From CAZTXD01 sp964617995 (GTDB lineage Bacteria; Actinomycetota; Acidimicrobiia; Spongiisociales; ZC4RG35), in NCBI GenBank assembly GCA_964617995.1, contig CAZTXD010000070.1, forward strand, positions 1 to 17,468: DNA of 17,468 nt, in the 5' to 3' direction. How positions within the stretch are numbered: the stretch's first letter is position 1; the number at the start of each line of letters is the position of its first letter. Shown here piece by piece: positions 6,663 to 14,639 of the stretch. The notes below the pieces were generated by a model that had not been told where the DNA came from, made no database searches, and saw only the letters and a program-made list of their open reading frames with translations. The translations under genes and the position numbers were made by a program.

Positions 6663-8327
6663 ATGGCGATTCGCGTGAAACGCCGACCATTCGGTACCTT
6701 TGTCGCTATGCGCCCAGAGCACAACCTCGTGCTGACCGGTTTCATGGGAACTGGCAAGACGACCGTGGGACACGAGCTTGCGCTCAAACTCGACATGGAA
6801 TTCGTGGATACCGACGCTCTGATCGAATCCAGGCACGGTCCGATACCGCTCATTTTCGAGGAGATGGGGGAAGCCGGGTTCCGGTCTATCGAGAAGGCCG
6901 TCGCCGCCGAGCTCGGAGAGAAAACTGGGCTGGTCATCGCCACCGGCGGGCGGATGATCCTCGACCCGGACAACTTCCGTGCCTTGAGTCGAAACGGCCG
7001 GATCTTCTGCCTCGTGGCTACGCCCGACGAGATACACGAACGTGTAACCAAGGATCCGTCCCGGAGAGAACGACCATTGCTCAAGGTTGCGGACCCCAGG
7101 CAACGAATCATCGAGCTCCTGTCAGAGCGAGAAGGCGATTACATACGCTTCCCGCAGCTCACGACCGATCATGCTGGGCCGAACGTGATCGCCGATGAGG
7201 TGGCGGAACTTTGGAAGAGCCACAGTACATACGACATTTCGAATCCGACTGGCGGATATCCGTTCACAGTCGGCGCCGGAATCCTCCCCTTCATACGTCA
7301 ACTTGCTTCGATACAAGGACCGCTGGTAGTTATCACCGATGAGGTAATCCGGGATCTCTATGCACCAAGCCTCGGTGATGTTGATTTGATCGTCGTGCTG
7401 CCGGCCGGCCGAGCGCAGAAGACCTTGGATGCGGTCGGAACGGTTTATCAGCAATTGTTCGAGGCTGGGATCGATAAGACGGCCACTGCCGTGTCGCTGG
7501 GTACCAGCATCATCGGAGATATCGCGGGATTCGCTGCCGCCACCTACCTCCGTGGCATCGATCTCGTGCACTGTCCGACCAACCTCATTGCGATGGTCGA
7601 CACAAGCGTTGGGGGTAAAGTCGGCCTTGACGTTCCTCAGGGCCGGAATCTCATCGGGCTCTTCAAGCAACCAAAGGCTGTTCTGGCTGACGTAGGCACA
7701 CTGCAGACCTTGCCTTGGCGAGACTTCTCCTCCGGACTTGCAGAGGTCGTGAAGCACGGGCTGATCGCCAGCAGTTCCTTGCTTGGACGTATCGAACGCA
7801 CGAATTGGGACCGTAATCATTCCTTGCTCCCTGGAATGCTCGCCGATCTGCAATCTCTTGTGGCTCAGGCCATTCAGATCAAGATTGCCATCGTGCAGGA
7901 TGATCCCTTCGAAGAGAAAGGCAAGCGCACTTTCCTGAACCTCGGACACACTTTCGGATATGGGATCGAGTACGCATCGAAGGGCGCGATAAATCATGGT
8001 GAGGCTGTAGCGATGGGCCTCGTCGCGGCGGCTCGTCTGTCATGTATGAAGGGTCATGCGGGAAGCGATCTAGCCGAGCGTGTCGAAGCAGTTGTTGGCC
8101 ACATTGGCCTCGAGTCGCGGATCCCGAGTTATGTCCAGCCCGAGTCAATCCTTGACGGTATGAAGCATGACAAGAAGAAGCGCCACTCGCGATTGCGTTT
8201 CGTTCTGCTACGAGATGTGGGTGCTCCATTCGTCGCCGAGGATGTAACCGACTCGGAGGTGCTGGAAGTACTGCGTGGTATTCGAGCCGACGGGTCGACT
8301 CAGACCGAGGTCTTCGAACCTGTCTAG
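6663..8327 (+). CDS. aroKB: Fused shikimate kinase - 3-dehydroquinate synthase-like protein
   Basis: A 554-aa two-domain protein. Residues 18-185 are shikimate-kinase-like: Walker A GFMGTGKT (26-33), DTD (49-51), Arg74 in FRSIE, LID arginine at 137 in RERPLL. Residues about 190-545 are dehydroquinate-synthase-like (NAD, metal): FAAATYLRG, VDTSVGGK, zinc ligands Glu361, His429 and His445, and Lys364. Two positions are odd. The kinase triple glycine reads GGR (Arg97), and the second histidine of the synthase GHTxGHA motif is Tyr433. Kinase and synthase fusions of this order are known as AroKB. ATG 6708 (MRPEHNLVL) fits the kinase N-terminus equally well. It ends tail-to-tail with the aroE-like gene, sharing CTAG. 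Activity on a shikimate-like rather than the normal substrate is possible. Confidence 0.85.
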   Translation: MAIRVKRRPFGTFVAMRPEHNLVLTGFMGTGKTTVGHELALKLDMEFVDTDALIESRHGPIPLIFEEMGEAGFRSIEKAVAAELGEKTGLVIATGGRMILDPDNFRALSRNGRIFCLVATPDEIHERVTKDPSRRERPLLKVADPRQRIIELLSEREGDYIRFPQLTTDHAGPNVIADEVAELWKSHSTYDISNPTGGYPFTVGAGILPFIRQLASIQGPLVVITDEVIRDLYAPSLGDVDLIVVLPAGRAQKTLDAVGTVYQQLFEAGIDKTATAVSLGTSIIGDIAGFAAATYLRGIDLVHCPTNLIAMVDTSVGGKVGLDVPQGRNLIGLFKQPKAVLADVGTLQTLPWRDFSSGLAEVVKHGLIASSSLLGRIERTNWDRNHSLLPGMLADLQSLVAQAIQIKIAIVQDDPFEEKGKRTFLNLGHTFGYGIEYASKGAINHGEAVAMGLVAAARLSCMKGHAGSDLAERVEAVVGHIGLESRIPSYVQPESILDGMKHDKKKRHSRLRFVLLRDVGAPFVAEDVTDSEVLEVLRGIRADGSTQTEVFEPV

Positions 8328-9052
8328 AGATCCTGTGCCGCGTGAGTGGCGAAAACCGTCGCGAAATCACGAGAGATGTCGGCCGGAATCTCCTGCGCGG
8401 TGCTGATCTCAAGGATTTCGCGGATCCTTTCGGCATTCCAGGTTTCGGCAAACCCGCGCAGCATCTTCCCCCCATTCGCATGGCTTACCGACGCAGCGGG
8501 GGAGAGGTTCAAGACCACATCCACCGCGGCGAGAGCGCGAGCGTGCTCTTGGTCGGTTGCGTCCCCACCGGAAGATCCCAACTGGACGACCGAAATCTCT
8601 GCGGCTCCTAGTTTGGCGAGCGCTGCCCTGACACCTTGGGCGGGAACCTGATCACCGACGATCAAAACCGCGGCACCGTCAACGACTGTATTGGCTTGAC
8701 GTAGGGAGCGCATGGCCGCAGCAAATGCAACATTGTGACTATTCGGAGAACCGAGATCGGAGTCGCGGAATGCGACGAAGTCAATTGAGCCCGCCTCGCC
8801 CGCAGACTCCATCGCATCCGTCACGCCGGCAACGGCTTGGATCCTCGGATGCCAGATGTCGATAGCGACCACCCCGGCCTTGGGTAGGAACTCGAGGGTG
8901 TCGACCATGAATTCGAGGCTCGGGTTATCGACTTCGAATTCCACGAAATCTATGTCGAGCGATTGCCTGGACCACAGAGTTCGGAGGCCTGGAAGGAATG
9001 CGAGGTATGGCGCCTTGCCGGCTACCGCAACCGTCGGCAGGTCGTAACTCAC
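8324..9052 (-). CDS. Divergent shikimate-dehydrogenase-like protein, catalytic residues lost
   Basis: 242 aa from a GTG start; the frame is closed by TAG just upstream. The overall pattern resembles AroE: an N-terminal half ending in PNSHNVAF (103-110), aligned with the AroE signature NTDGxGF, then a Rossmann-like half with VLIVGDQVPAQGVRAAL (129-145) and VVLNLSPA. The key residues are gone. The SLSP shikimate site reads YLAFLPG, the catalytic Lys region reads IDIWHPR (66-70 area), the catalytic Asp is His106, and the glycine-rich loop is replaced by GDQVPAQ. It probably does not do the normal reduction and may have a new or regulatory role. A FolD-like or unrelated Rossmann protein is an alternative. 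It converges on aroKB with a 4-base overlap and is preceded by three hairpin repeats. Confidence 0.5.
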   Translation of the reverse strand: MSYDLPTVAVAGKAPYLAFLPGLRTLWSRQSLDIDFVEFEVDNPSLEFMVDTLEFLPKAGVVAIDIWHPRIQAVAGVTDAMESAGEAGSIDFVAFRDSDLGSPNSHNVAFAAAMRSLRQANTVVDGAAVLIVGDQVPAQGVRAALAKLGAAEISVVQLGSSGGDATDQEHARALAAVDVVLNLSPAASVSHANGGKMLRGFAETWNAERIREILEISTAQEIPADISRDFATVFATHAAQDL

Positions 9053-9055
9053 GAT

Positions 9056-9143
9056 CGACCGATCCTACCCGGGCTGCACCCGGCGACCGATCCTACCCGG
9101 GCTGCACCCGGCGACCGATCCTACCCGGGCTGCACCCGGCGAC
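9056..9143. repeat. Three tandem 28-bp hairpin repeats
   Basis: Units at 9056-9083, 9084-9111 and 9112-9139 are identical, followed by four more bases of a fourth unit. Each has CCGGG and CCCGG arms around loop CTGCA, so each can form a small hairpin. The array starts three bases before the GTG of the aroE-like gene and forms its 5' leader on the minus strand. 28 is not a multiple of three, so it is not coding repeat. On the minus strand the last unit supplies the GTAGGATCGG stretch nearest the start codon. Confidence 0.9.
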
Positions 9144-9217
9144 ACTGCCGGCTCGTGCTACCACCGCACCGTCTCGCGTTGTAGCGCGATCAATGGAGAG
9201 ATATGCGCCTGAGAGCT

Positions 9218-9238
9218 TGATCATTTGTTCGTAGATCA
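9218..9238. promoter_or_regulatory. Inverted repeat upstream of the GntR gene
   Basis: TGATC (9218-9222) and GATCA (9234-9238) are inverted with an 11-base spacer in an AT-rich stretch between the hairpin repeats and the GntR gene. It could be a second binding site in this bidirectional promoter region. The support is only the symmetry. Confidence 0.25.
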
Positions 9239-9262
9239 TCAGAGAGCTGCCTGATTTCGTTA

Positions 9263-9278
9263 ACTCAATGTAATCAAT
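9263..9278. promoter_or_regulatory. Operator-like motif upstream of the GntR gene (site 3)
   Basis: ACTCAATGTAATCAAT matches the motif AATGAATATAGTCAAT at 12 of 16 positions without gaps. It lies about 60 bp before the regulator's ATG, where an autoregulatory operator would be expected. Confidence 0.4.
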
Positions 9279-9340
9279 ATGGTCGCGACTGAGCCGCTCT
9301 AGGATCAGTTAGCCCAGGCGGAGACGGAGCAAGAGCTGAC

Positions 9341-10108
9341 ATGGCGAACAGAATCGACTCGATACCCGAGTGGATTCGATCCGAATTGGAGGATCGGATC
9401 ACGGGGGGTGATCTAGCCCCCGGCGACCGGATTGGTCTCAAGTCAGAACTGCAAAGAGAGTTCGATGTCGCTGGACCTACTCTGGACCAGGCTCTCAAGC
9501 TTCTGGAGAACGACGGTCTCATAACGCTACGTCGGGGTCCGAAGGGTGGTGTCTTCGTTGCGCGGTCGGAGCCGGTCCTGCGGCTAGGGAGCAAACAGCT
9601 CTGGGCAAGGAACGCGGCGTCTCTCGGTGAGAACATCGAGCTTCGCGAGGCCTTGACGTCGCTGGTGGGTGTCTCAGCAGCACGAAATCCCAACCGGGAC
9701 AAAGACAAGCTGAGTGAACTCGAGGAACTCGCCCGCAGCCTTGGAAAGGCTGAGATCTCCTTCGACGCCCAACGGTTGATTTGGAGAGGTCATCGGCTTC
9801 TTGTCGACCTATCTGATAACACGACACTTCGGGTCATCTATCTGAACTTGCTCGATGCTGCAGAAGCTCTGATCCTCAGAGTGGATTTCCCGACGACTGG
9901 ACCCGAAGCCTCACGAGAACGGAGACGCCTCGAAGCCCACGCCAACCTCTTTCGGGCAGTGGTGGACGGTGATGTGGAGTTGGCCCAGGAATATGGGGAA
10001 GTGGTCCGGGTCGTCTCGCCTCTCGGCCGGGACGGTCACGAAGTCACGGTGGGCACGGCGCGTCCCCAAAGGCTGTGGAGGGTTGAAGGAAACCTGGTTG
10101 AGGAGTGA
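9341..10108 (+). CDS. GntR-family transcriptional regulator (FadR/FCD type)
   Basis: 255 aa. Residues about 8-75 form the GntR winged helix-turn-helix: IPEWIRSELEDRI, GDRIGLKSELQREFDVAGPT, LDQALKLLENDGLI, and the wing RRGPKGGVFV. The rest is helical and FCD-like, with histidines in IWRGHRLL (about 150) and RLEAHANLF (about 203) where FCD members bind metal and a small carboxylate ligand. Such proteins usually repress catabolic operons until the organic acid inducer is present. It sits centrally in the island, has an operator-like site upstream, and is the only complete DNA-binding regulator I find here. It is the best candidate to control the shared motif. It converges with the aroQ gene, 35 bp apart. 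Confidence 0.9.
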   Translation: MANRIDSIPEWIRSELEDRITGGDLAPGDRIGLKSELQREFDVAGPTLDQALKLLENDGLITLRRGPKGGVFVARSEPVLRLGSKQLWARNAASLGENIELREALTSLVGVSAARNPNRDKDKLSELEELARSLGKAEISFDAQRLIWRGHRLLVDLSDNTTLRVIYLNLLDAAEALILRVDFPTTGPEASRERRRLEAHANLFRAVVDGDVELAQEYGEVVRVVSPLGRDGHEVTVGTARPQRLWRVEGNLVEE

Positions 10109-10143
10109 AGATTCGCTCGTGCCGTGAGTCTGCGGAGGTGGGC

Positions 10144-10590
10144 TCAGCTCGAGCCGTGACCCAGATATCTGATTAGTGCCTCGAGAGCCACGAAATAGCT
10201 GTCACGCCCGAAACCGGCCACGACGCCGACACATACGGGAGCCAGCACCGATTCTCTGCGGAACGGCTCTCTTGCCTGCACGTTCGAGAGGTGGGTTTCG
10301 ATGACAGGAAGACCCACGCCAGCGATGGCGTCTCGAATGGCGATGCTGTAGTGGGTATAGGCGCCGGGGTTGAGAACGATCCCATCGACAGTTGTACGCG
10401 CTTTCTGGATGGCCGTCACCAGCTCTCCCTCTGAATTCGACTGGAAGTCGGACAACTCGACGTCTCGTTCTCTGGCGAACAACCGGAGGTCATTGATGAT
10501 GTCGTCGAGCGTCTCGTGCCCGTACACATCGGGCTCACGTACGCCGAGGAGGTTGAGATTTGGTCCGTTGATCAGGAGAACTCGTGTCAT
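10144..10590 (-). CDS. aroQ: Type II 3-dehydroquinate dehydratase
   Basis: 148 aa, the standard size for the dodecameric type II enzyme that interconverts 3-dehydroquinate and 3-dehydroshikimate. All signature blocks are present: NGPNLNLLGVREPDVYG with the catalytic tyrosine, SNSEGELV, LNPGAYTHYSIAIRDAI with the catalytic histidine, and ETHLSNVQAREPFRRESV with the second histidine and the arginine. It is the last gene of the minus-strand operon, starting one base after the stop of the TIM-barrel gene. Type II enzymes serve both aromatic biosynthesis and quinate breakdown. Sitting behind catabolic-type genes suggests a role in degradation here, or action on a close analogue. Unlike the island's other shikimate-type proteins, its active site looks normal. 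Confidence 0.93.
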   Translation of the reverse strand: MTRVLLINGPNLNLLGVREPDVYGHETLDDIINDLRLFARERDVELSDFQSNSEGELVTAIQKARTTVDGIVLNPGAYTHYSIAIRDAIAGVGLPVIETHLSNVQAREPFRRESVLAPVCVGVVAGFGRDSYFVALEALIRYLGHGSS

Positions 10591-10591
10591 T

Positions 10592-11434
10592 TCAGCCGGC
10601 CGCTGCGCTGGCGTCGGCGTCTAGCTCGTCGAAGAATCGCTTGGTGGCCTCGAGGATGTGGCGTGAGTATTCAAGCGCTCCGAGTTCTTGCCGCAGGACG
10701 TCGTTGGGCACCTCCAGAGCATACGGGATGGTTGGCAGAGAGTGGACGATCGGACCCAGCTCGATCGTGCCTTCGCCGGCTGGCACGCGGTCGGATCGAG
10801 CGACACGGATCAGCTCTTTGTCGGAGTCCGATAGCGGTGCCCGAGCATCACATAGTTGGACGAAGTTGAAGAACGCCCTCGGCAGATCGGCCAGTCGAGT
10901 TGGCGATGAGTGCGATCGTGAGAAGTGAAGCGTGTCCACGAGGACGCCACCGTTGGGATGAGCCGCTTTAATCACGATCTCGGCGGCATCGTCGAGGTCG
11001 GCCGTGGGCGACCACGGGATAAACTCGAGATCTACGGTCATTCCGTGGGGAGCTGCGAGCTCGCAGATCTCCTGGAACGTCTCGATCGCGCGACCCAGAT
11101 CCGGTTCGGGAATCTGGGTGATGAGGTGGCGGGCTCCTATCTCAGCCGAGACTTCAACAAGGGGACGGAAATCGTCCATGGTTGTTCCCGGGTCGGTGCG
11201 GATCAGTTCTACGTCGAGGAGGGAAACACCGGTTTCCTCCAGCGCCTTGACGACATCTTCCACCAACCCCGAATCGGTCATGAACGGAAAGCGAGGCTCA
11301 TCGGGTGTTACGGGGGCGAGCCGAAGGCTGACGAATTCGTAACCGACCTTCGCTGCGATCTCGATCATCTCCCGAGGGGGAGTTCCCAGGACTGTCAAGT
11401 AGGCCAGCGAGAATTCCCGGACGCCGTCGGTCAC
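10592..11434 (-). CDS. TIM-barrel sugar-phosphate isomerase/epimerase-family protein
   Basis: 280 aa from a GTG start that overlaps the upstream dehydrogenase stop (GTGA, 11431-11434). A longer frame reaches 11722 but only overlaps that gene. It is an AP-endonuclease-2/xylose-isomerase-like barrel. The expected metal ligands are Glu137 (VDLEF), Asp167 and His170 (LVDTLHF), Gln193 (FVQLCDA) and Glu241 (ALEVP). The family includes inosose dehydratase (IolE), hydroxypyruvate isomerase and 3-dehydroshikimate dehydratase (QuiC/AsbF). The direct link to a dehydroquinase makes dehydration of a dehydroshikimate-like ring a reasonable idea. The pairing with a ThDP enzyme also recalls IolE with IolD. 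Neither is proven by the sequence. Confidence 0.8.
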   Translation of the reverse strand: MTDGVREFSLAYLTVLGTPPREMIEIAAKVGYEFVSLRLAPVTPDEPRFPFMTDSGLVEDVVKALEETGVSLLDVELIRTDPGTTMDDFRPLVEVSAEIGARHLITQIPEPDLGRAIETFQEICELAAPHGMTVDLEFIPWSPTADLDDAAEIVIKAAHPNGGVLVDTLHFSRSHSSPTRLADLPRAFFNFVQLCDARAPLSDSDKELIRVARSDRVPAGEGTIELGPIVHSLPTIPYALEVPNDVLRQELGALEYSRHILEATKRFFDELDADASAAAG

Positions 11435-12837
11435 GGTGTCTCCGTGCCGTAGAACTCGCCGAACAGCTCCTGTTCGGATGGACGGTCCTCGGGAATTGGT
11501 CGACTCACCCATGTCGTGTTGAGGTAGTGCTTGAGGCTTATGTTTTCGTTGGTGATGTTTCCGCCCCAGATGCCGCACCCCAGGCTGGATGTCATCGGCA
11601 TCCCGTTGGTGAAGGAACCCGCATTTGCCTTGGATTGAGGCTGTCTCACCATCATTCGGCTGACTGGAGCGACCCGTGCCAGGGCATCGACGTGTTCGTC
11701 GTCGAATGAGTAGATACCGCATGAATGCCCTGCGCCGCCCACCTGATAGATCTGCCGGACCATGTCGAGGGCCTGGTCGAAGGTTTGGTACTTGTAGAGG
11801 GCGAGCAGGGTCGTCAGCTTCTCACCGGAGAACTTGTGGGATTTTCCGATCTCCTTCTGTTCGACGATGATGAAGGTCCGGTCGTCGGGGATGGAGAAAC
11901 CTGCCGACGCAGCGAGCTTCGGAGCCGGCTGTGCGATGGTCTCGATCGTTCGGGAGCCGTCGTCGTTCCACATCACGAGTTCAAGGAGCTGCTTCTCCTC
12001 GTCGTTCGCTAGATACCCACCCTCGATTTGGAGCTGAGCGAGGATCTTGTCGTATATCGACTCCTCCACGATCACGTTGCCGTCGGCTGAGCACCCTGAT
12101 CCGAAATCGGACGTCTTGGAGATGCTGGTGTTGCGCGCTGCCTCCTCGATGTCGGCGGTCTCATCGATGACGATGGTTGAATTGCCGGCTCCCACTCCGA
12201 ATGCTGGCTTCCCCGAGCTGTAAGCAGCCTTGACCATTGCCGGCCCACCAGTCGCCAAGGTCATGTCACACGTCGCCATCAGCTCCTGGGCGATGGGGAT
12301 TGACGGTGTTGCGACACATTGCAGGAGGTCTGCGGGGGCTCCCTCGCGCACCAGCACATCTCTCATGATTCGAACGACTTCGTTGCTCGTCTTTTTGGTG
12401 CGCGGATGTGGGGAGAAGATCACCGCGTCCTTGGCCTTGATGGCGTTGATGGCGGTCCCGGGCGGAGTCAGCACTGGGTTGGTCATCGGGATGAGCGAGG
12501 CGATGACCCCGGCCGGCTTGGCGTATTTGACGATGCCGAGTTCCGGGATCTCCTCGATGACACCGACGCTCGGCTGCCGGAGGGCGTCTCGGAGGATGCC
12601 GTGGATTTTGAACCGCTTGTTCTTCCGTCCGACTTGATCACCAGCACCGCTTTCGTCGACTCCCATCTGCGCAAGGCGGGTGAAGGTGGTTTCGTTGCCC
12701 AAAGCCCAGCCGATGGCCTGGGCGAGACGATCAACGGTCTGCTGGTCGTAGTCCGCGATCTGCGCCATGGCGCTTCGGGCTTTCTCGACCATGTCTGTGA
12801 CGAGACGTCGCTCGTCAGTGGTGATATCTCGAGCCAT
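11431..12837 (-). CDS. CoA-acylating aldehyde dehydrogenase
   Basis: 468 aa, lacking the N-terminal extension of some homologues. It belongs to the acylating branch (AdhE N-domain, EutE, PduP, SauS type), which turns an aldehyde plus CoA and NAD(P) into an acyl-CoA. Supporting features are GIVKYAKPAGVIASLIPMTNP near 100, GVGAGNSTIVID near 215, the catalytic cysteine in DFGSGCSADGN near 251, and the closing SLGCGIWGGNITNENI. The SauS-like sulfoacetaldehyde enzymes are among the relatives I recall, but the sequence does not fix the substrate. It lies 14 bp after the ThDP gene and overlaps the next gene, so it probably takes the aldehyde made by the ThDP enzyme. Confidence 0.88.
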   Translation of the reverse strand: MARDITTDERRLVTDMVEKARSAMAQIADYDQQTVDRLAQAIGWALGNETTFTRLAQMGVDESGAGDQVGRKNKRFKIHGILRDALRQPSVGVIEEIPELGIVKYAKPAGVIASLIPMTNPVLTPPGTAINAIKAKDAVIFSPHPRTKKTSNEVVRIMRDVLVREGAPADLLQCVATPSIPIAQELMATCDMTLATGGPAMVKAAYSSGKPAFGVGAGNSTIVIDETADIEEAARNTSISKTSDFGSGCSADGNVIVEESIYDKILAQLQIEGGYLANDEEKQLLELVMWNDDGSRTIETIAQPAPKLAASAGFSIPDDRTFIIVEQKEIGKSHKFSGEKLTTLLALYKYQTFDQALDMVRQIYQVGGAGHSCGIYSFDDEHVDALARVAPVSRMMVRQPQSKANAGSFTNGMPMTSSLGCGIWGGNITNENISLKHYLNTTWVSRPIPEDRPSEQELFGEFYGTETP

Positions 12838-12851
12838 TTCGTGCCTTTCGT

Positions 12852-14612
12852 TTAATCGGTAGCGCTGTGGGAGACGTCTCCACCGGGCGAGTAGATGTCG
12901 AGGATGTTCCAGTGCCCGGTAGTAGGCGTTGGGTTGTTCTTCATCGCCACGTCGACGACGACAGGTCCACCTATGGTCAGGGCCTTCTGGAGGGTCGGGA
13001 GAAACTGATCCGCGGCCTCGACGTGGAAGCCTTCCGCTCCATATGCCCGTGCAACGGCTGCGTAATCAGGGAGTGCATCCCCCGCCTTGCCGGGGAATGT
13101 CGTCCCGTAGACAGTGTCGAAATGGGCCTTCTGTAGACCGGCGATGGTCCCGAATGCGTTGTTGTTCATGACGACCCACACGATGTCCAGCTCGTGTTCG
13201 ACCGCTGTTGCCAGCATTGCGGGGTTCTGCCCGAAACCGCCATCACCAACCAGGCAGACGACCGTTCGTTCTGGGGCCGCCATCTTCGCTCCGATCGCGG
13301 CAGAAGGACCGAACCCCATGGTGGCGAAGCCTCCCGGAGTTACGAAAGTGCCTGGGGTCCGGATCGGATACTGCTGGCCGACTCCGTTCTTGTTCCAGCC
13401 AACGTCGGTAACCAGGTATGCATCGTCGGGAAGAGCCTTCCGGCAGTCCGCGAGGATCCGCTCGGGCATCATCGGCCAGGCGTCGCTGGTCGCCATCTCT
13501 TCGTTGGAGGTGGTGAACTCTTCGCGGAACGAGATGATCTTTTCGGTGATCTGAGTGGAGTCGAAGCCGTGCGGATAGAGCTGCCGAGCCACCTCGTTGA
13601 GGAGGACCAAGGCGGCTCGGGCGTCGGCGACGGCACCAAGCTCAGTCGGAAAGTTCCGTCCTATCTCGCTGGGCTCGATGTCGATGTGCATCAGCCGCGT
13701 GGGAGGAATATCGAAGGTGTACCCGCGGTACCAGGAGCTGCTGTCAGCCTCCTTGAACCGGGCACCGATCGCCAGAACCACGTCTGCTGCCTGACAGGTC
13801 TCGTTGACGAGGGAAGTCCCCCAGAAGCCGGTCATGCCGAGAACCAGAGGGTGGTCGTCCGATAGAGCGCCCTTGCCCATGAGGCTATGTGCGACTGGGA
13901 TGCCCATGTGGTCGACGAATGCCTGTAATTCGGCAGATGCCCTCGAGAGCAGGATCCCGCCGCCGACGTACAAGACCGGCCGCTCTGCATCGGCGAGCTT
14001 GGTCACCATCGCCACAGCGGCCTCACGATCCAACGTGGGACGGCGGACAGCACGATCATTCATGTAGAACCGGCGGAACAACTGCGGATCGATGCGCTCG
14101 GAGAAGATGTTCATCGGGACATCCACCAGAACCGGGCCAGGCTGTCCCGACTCAGCGAGAGCGAAAGCCTTCTCCATGACCTCAGGCATCAGATCTGCGG
14201 TGTCCACCCGCCAGGCACGCTTCACGAACGGCCGGTAGATCTCCCACTGGGCGCCGTCGGCGTGAAGGTTGACCTCTTGATGAGGGTGTTTGCCGAAGAA
14301 GAAGGACGGAACATCTCCTGAGATCACAACCATCGGAATGCAGTCGAGCGCGGCATTCGCCACACCGGTGGCGGCATTGGTAAGGCCAGGACTCAGATGA
14401 CTCAGTACGACGGATGCCTTTCCAGTGACCCGGGCATATCCATCCGCTGCGTGACTGGCAACTTGCTCGTGTCGAACGTTGACGAACTCGATCGGGCTGT
14501 GTTCGAGGGCCGCCAACACGGCAATATTGGTGTGTCCGCATAAACCGAATATGTGTGCGATGCCTCGCTGACCCAGATAGTCCACGAGTCCCTCGGCAAC
14601 CGTGGAAGTCAC
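12852..14612 (-). CDS. Thiamine-diphosphate-dependent enzyme, acetolactate-synthase-like
   Basis: 586 aa from GTG 14612, chosen because AGGAGG lies six bases before it; the frame also runs on upstream without a ribosome site. Three domains follow the acetohydroxyacid synthase order: PYR domain with the cofactor-activating glutamate in NVRHEQVASHAADGYARV, a middle domain with YVGGGI, and a PP domain with the ThDP motif GDGGFGQNP ending in MNNNAFG. The superfamily includes carboligases, 2-oxoacid decarboxylases, and ring-opening hydrolases (IolD, cyclohexane-1,2-dione hydrolase). A housekeeping acetolactate synthase is unlikely because no regulatory subunit or valine genes are near. The acylating dehydrogenase next to it suggests an aldehyde product. 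It leads the minus-strand operon. Confidence 0.88.
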   Translation of the reverse strand: MTSTVAEGLVDYLGQRGIAHIFGLCGHTNIAVLAALEHSPIEFVNVRHEQVASHAADGYARVTGKASVVLSHLSPGLTNAATGVANAALDCIPMVVISGDVPSFFFGKHPHQEVNLHADGAQWEIYRPFVKRAWRVDTADLMPEVMEKAFALAESGQPGPVLVDVPMNIFSERIDPQLFRRFYMNDRAVRRPTLDREAAVAMVTKLADAERPVLYVGGGILLSRASAELQAFVDHMGIPVAHSLMGKGALSDDHPLVLGMTGFWGTSLVNETCQAADVVLAIGARFKEADSSSWYRGYTFDIPPTRLMHIDIEPSEIGRNFPTELGAVADARAALVLLNEVARQLYPHGFDSTQITEKIISFREEFTTSNEEMATSDAWPMMPERILADCRKALPDDAYLVTDVGWNKNGVGQQYPIRTPGTFVTPGGFATMGFGPSAAIGAKMAAPERTVVCLVGDGGFGQNPAMLATAVEHELDIVWVVMNNNAFGTIAGLQKAHFDTVYGTTFPGKAGDALPDYAAVARAYGAEGFHVEAADQFLPTLQKALTIGGPVVVDVAMKNNPTPTTGHWNILDIYSPGGDVSHSATD

Positions 14613-14639
14613 ACCATTCCTCCTAACGTCATCAACTAC

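Noticed and set aside
9056..9143. Tandem repeats considered as a CRISPR array or iterons
   Set aside because: The units are directly abutting with no unique spacers, only three copies exist, and there is no cas or replication gene nearby.
10592..11722. Longer 376-codon version of the TIM-barrel protein
   Set aside because: The extra N-terminus lies inside the dehydrogenase gene and lacks homology; the GTG at 11434 gives a normal barrel start and a GTGA overlap.
12852..14612. Housekeeping acetolactate synthase (ilvB) or sulfoacetaldehyde acetyltransferase (xsc) label
   Set aside because: No small subunit, ilvC or phosphotransacetylase gene is adjacent, and I cannot see residues that fix either activity, so only the superfamily is named.
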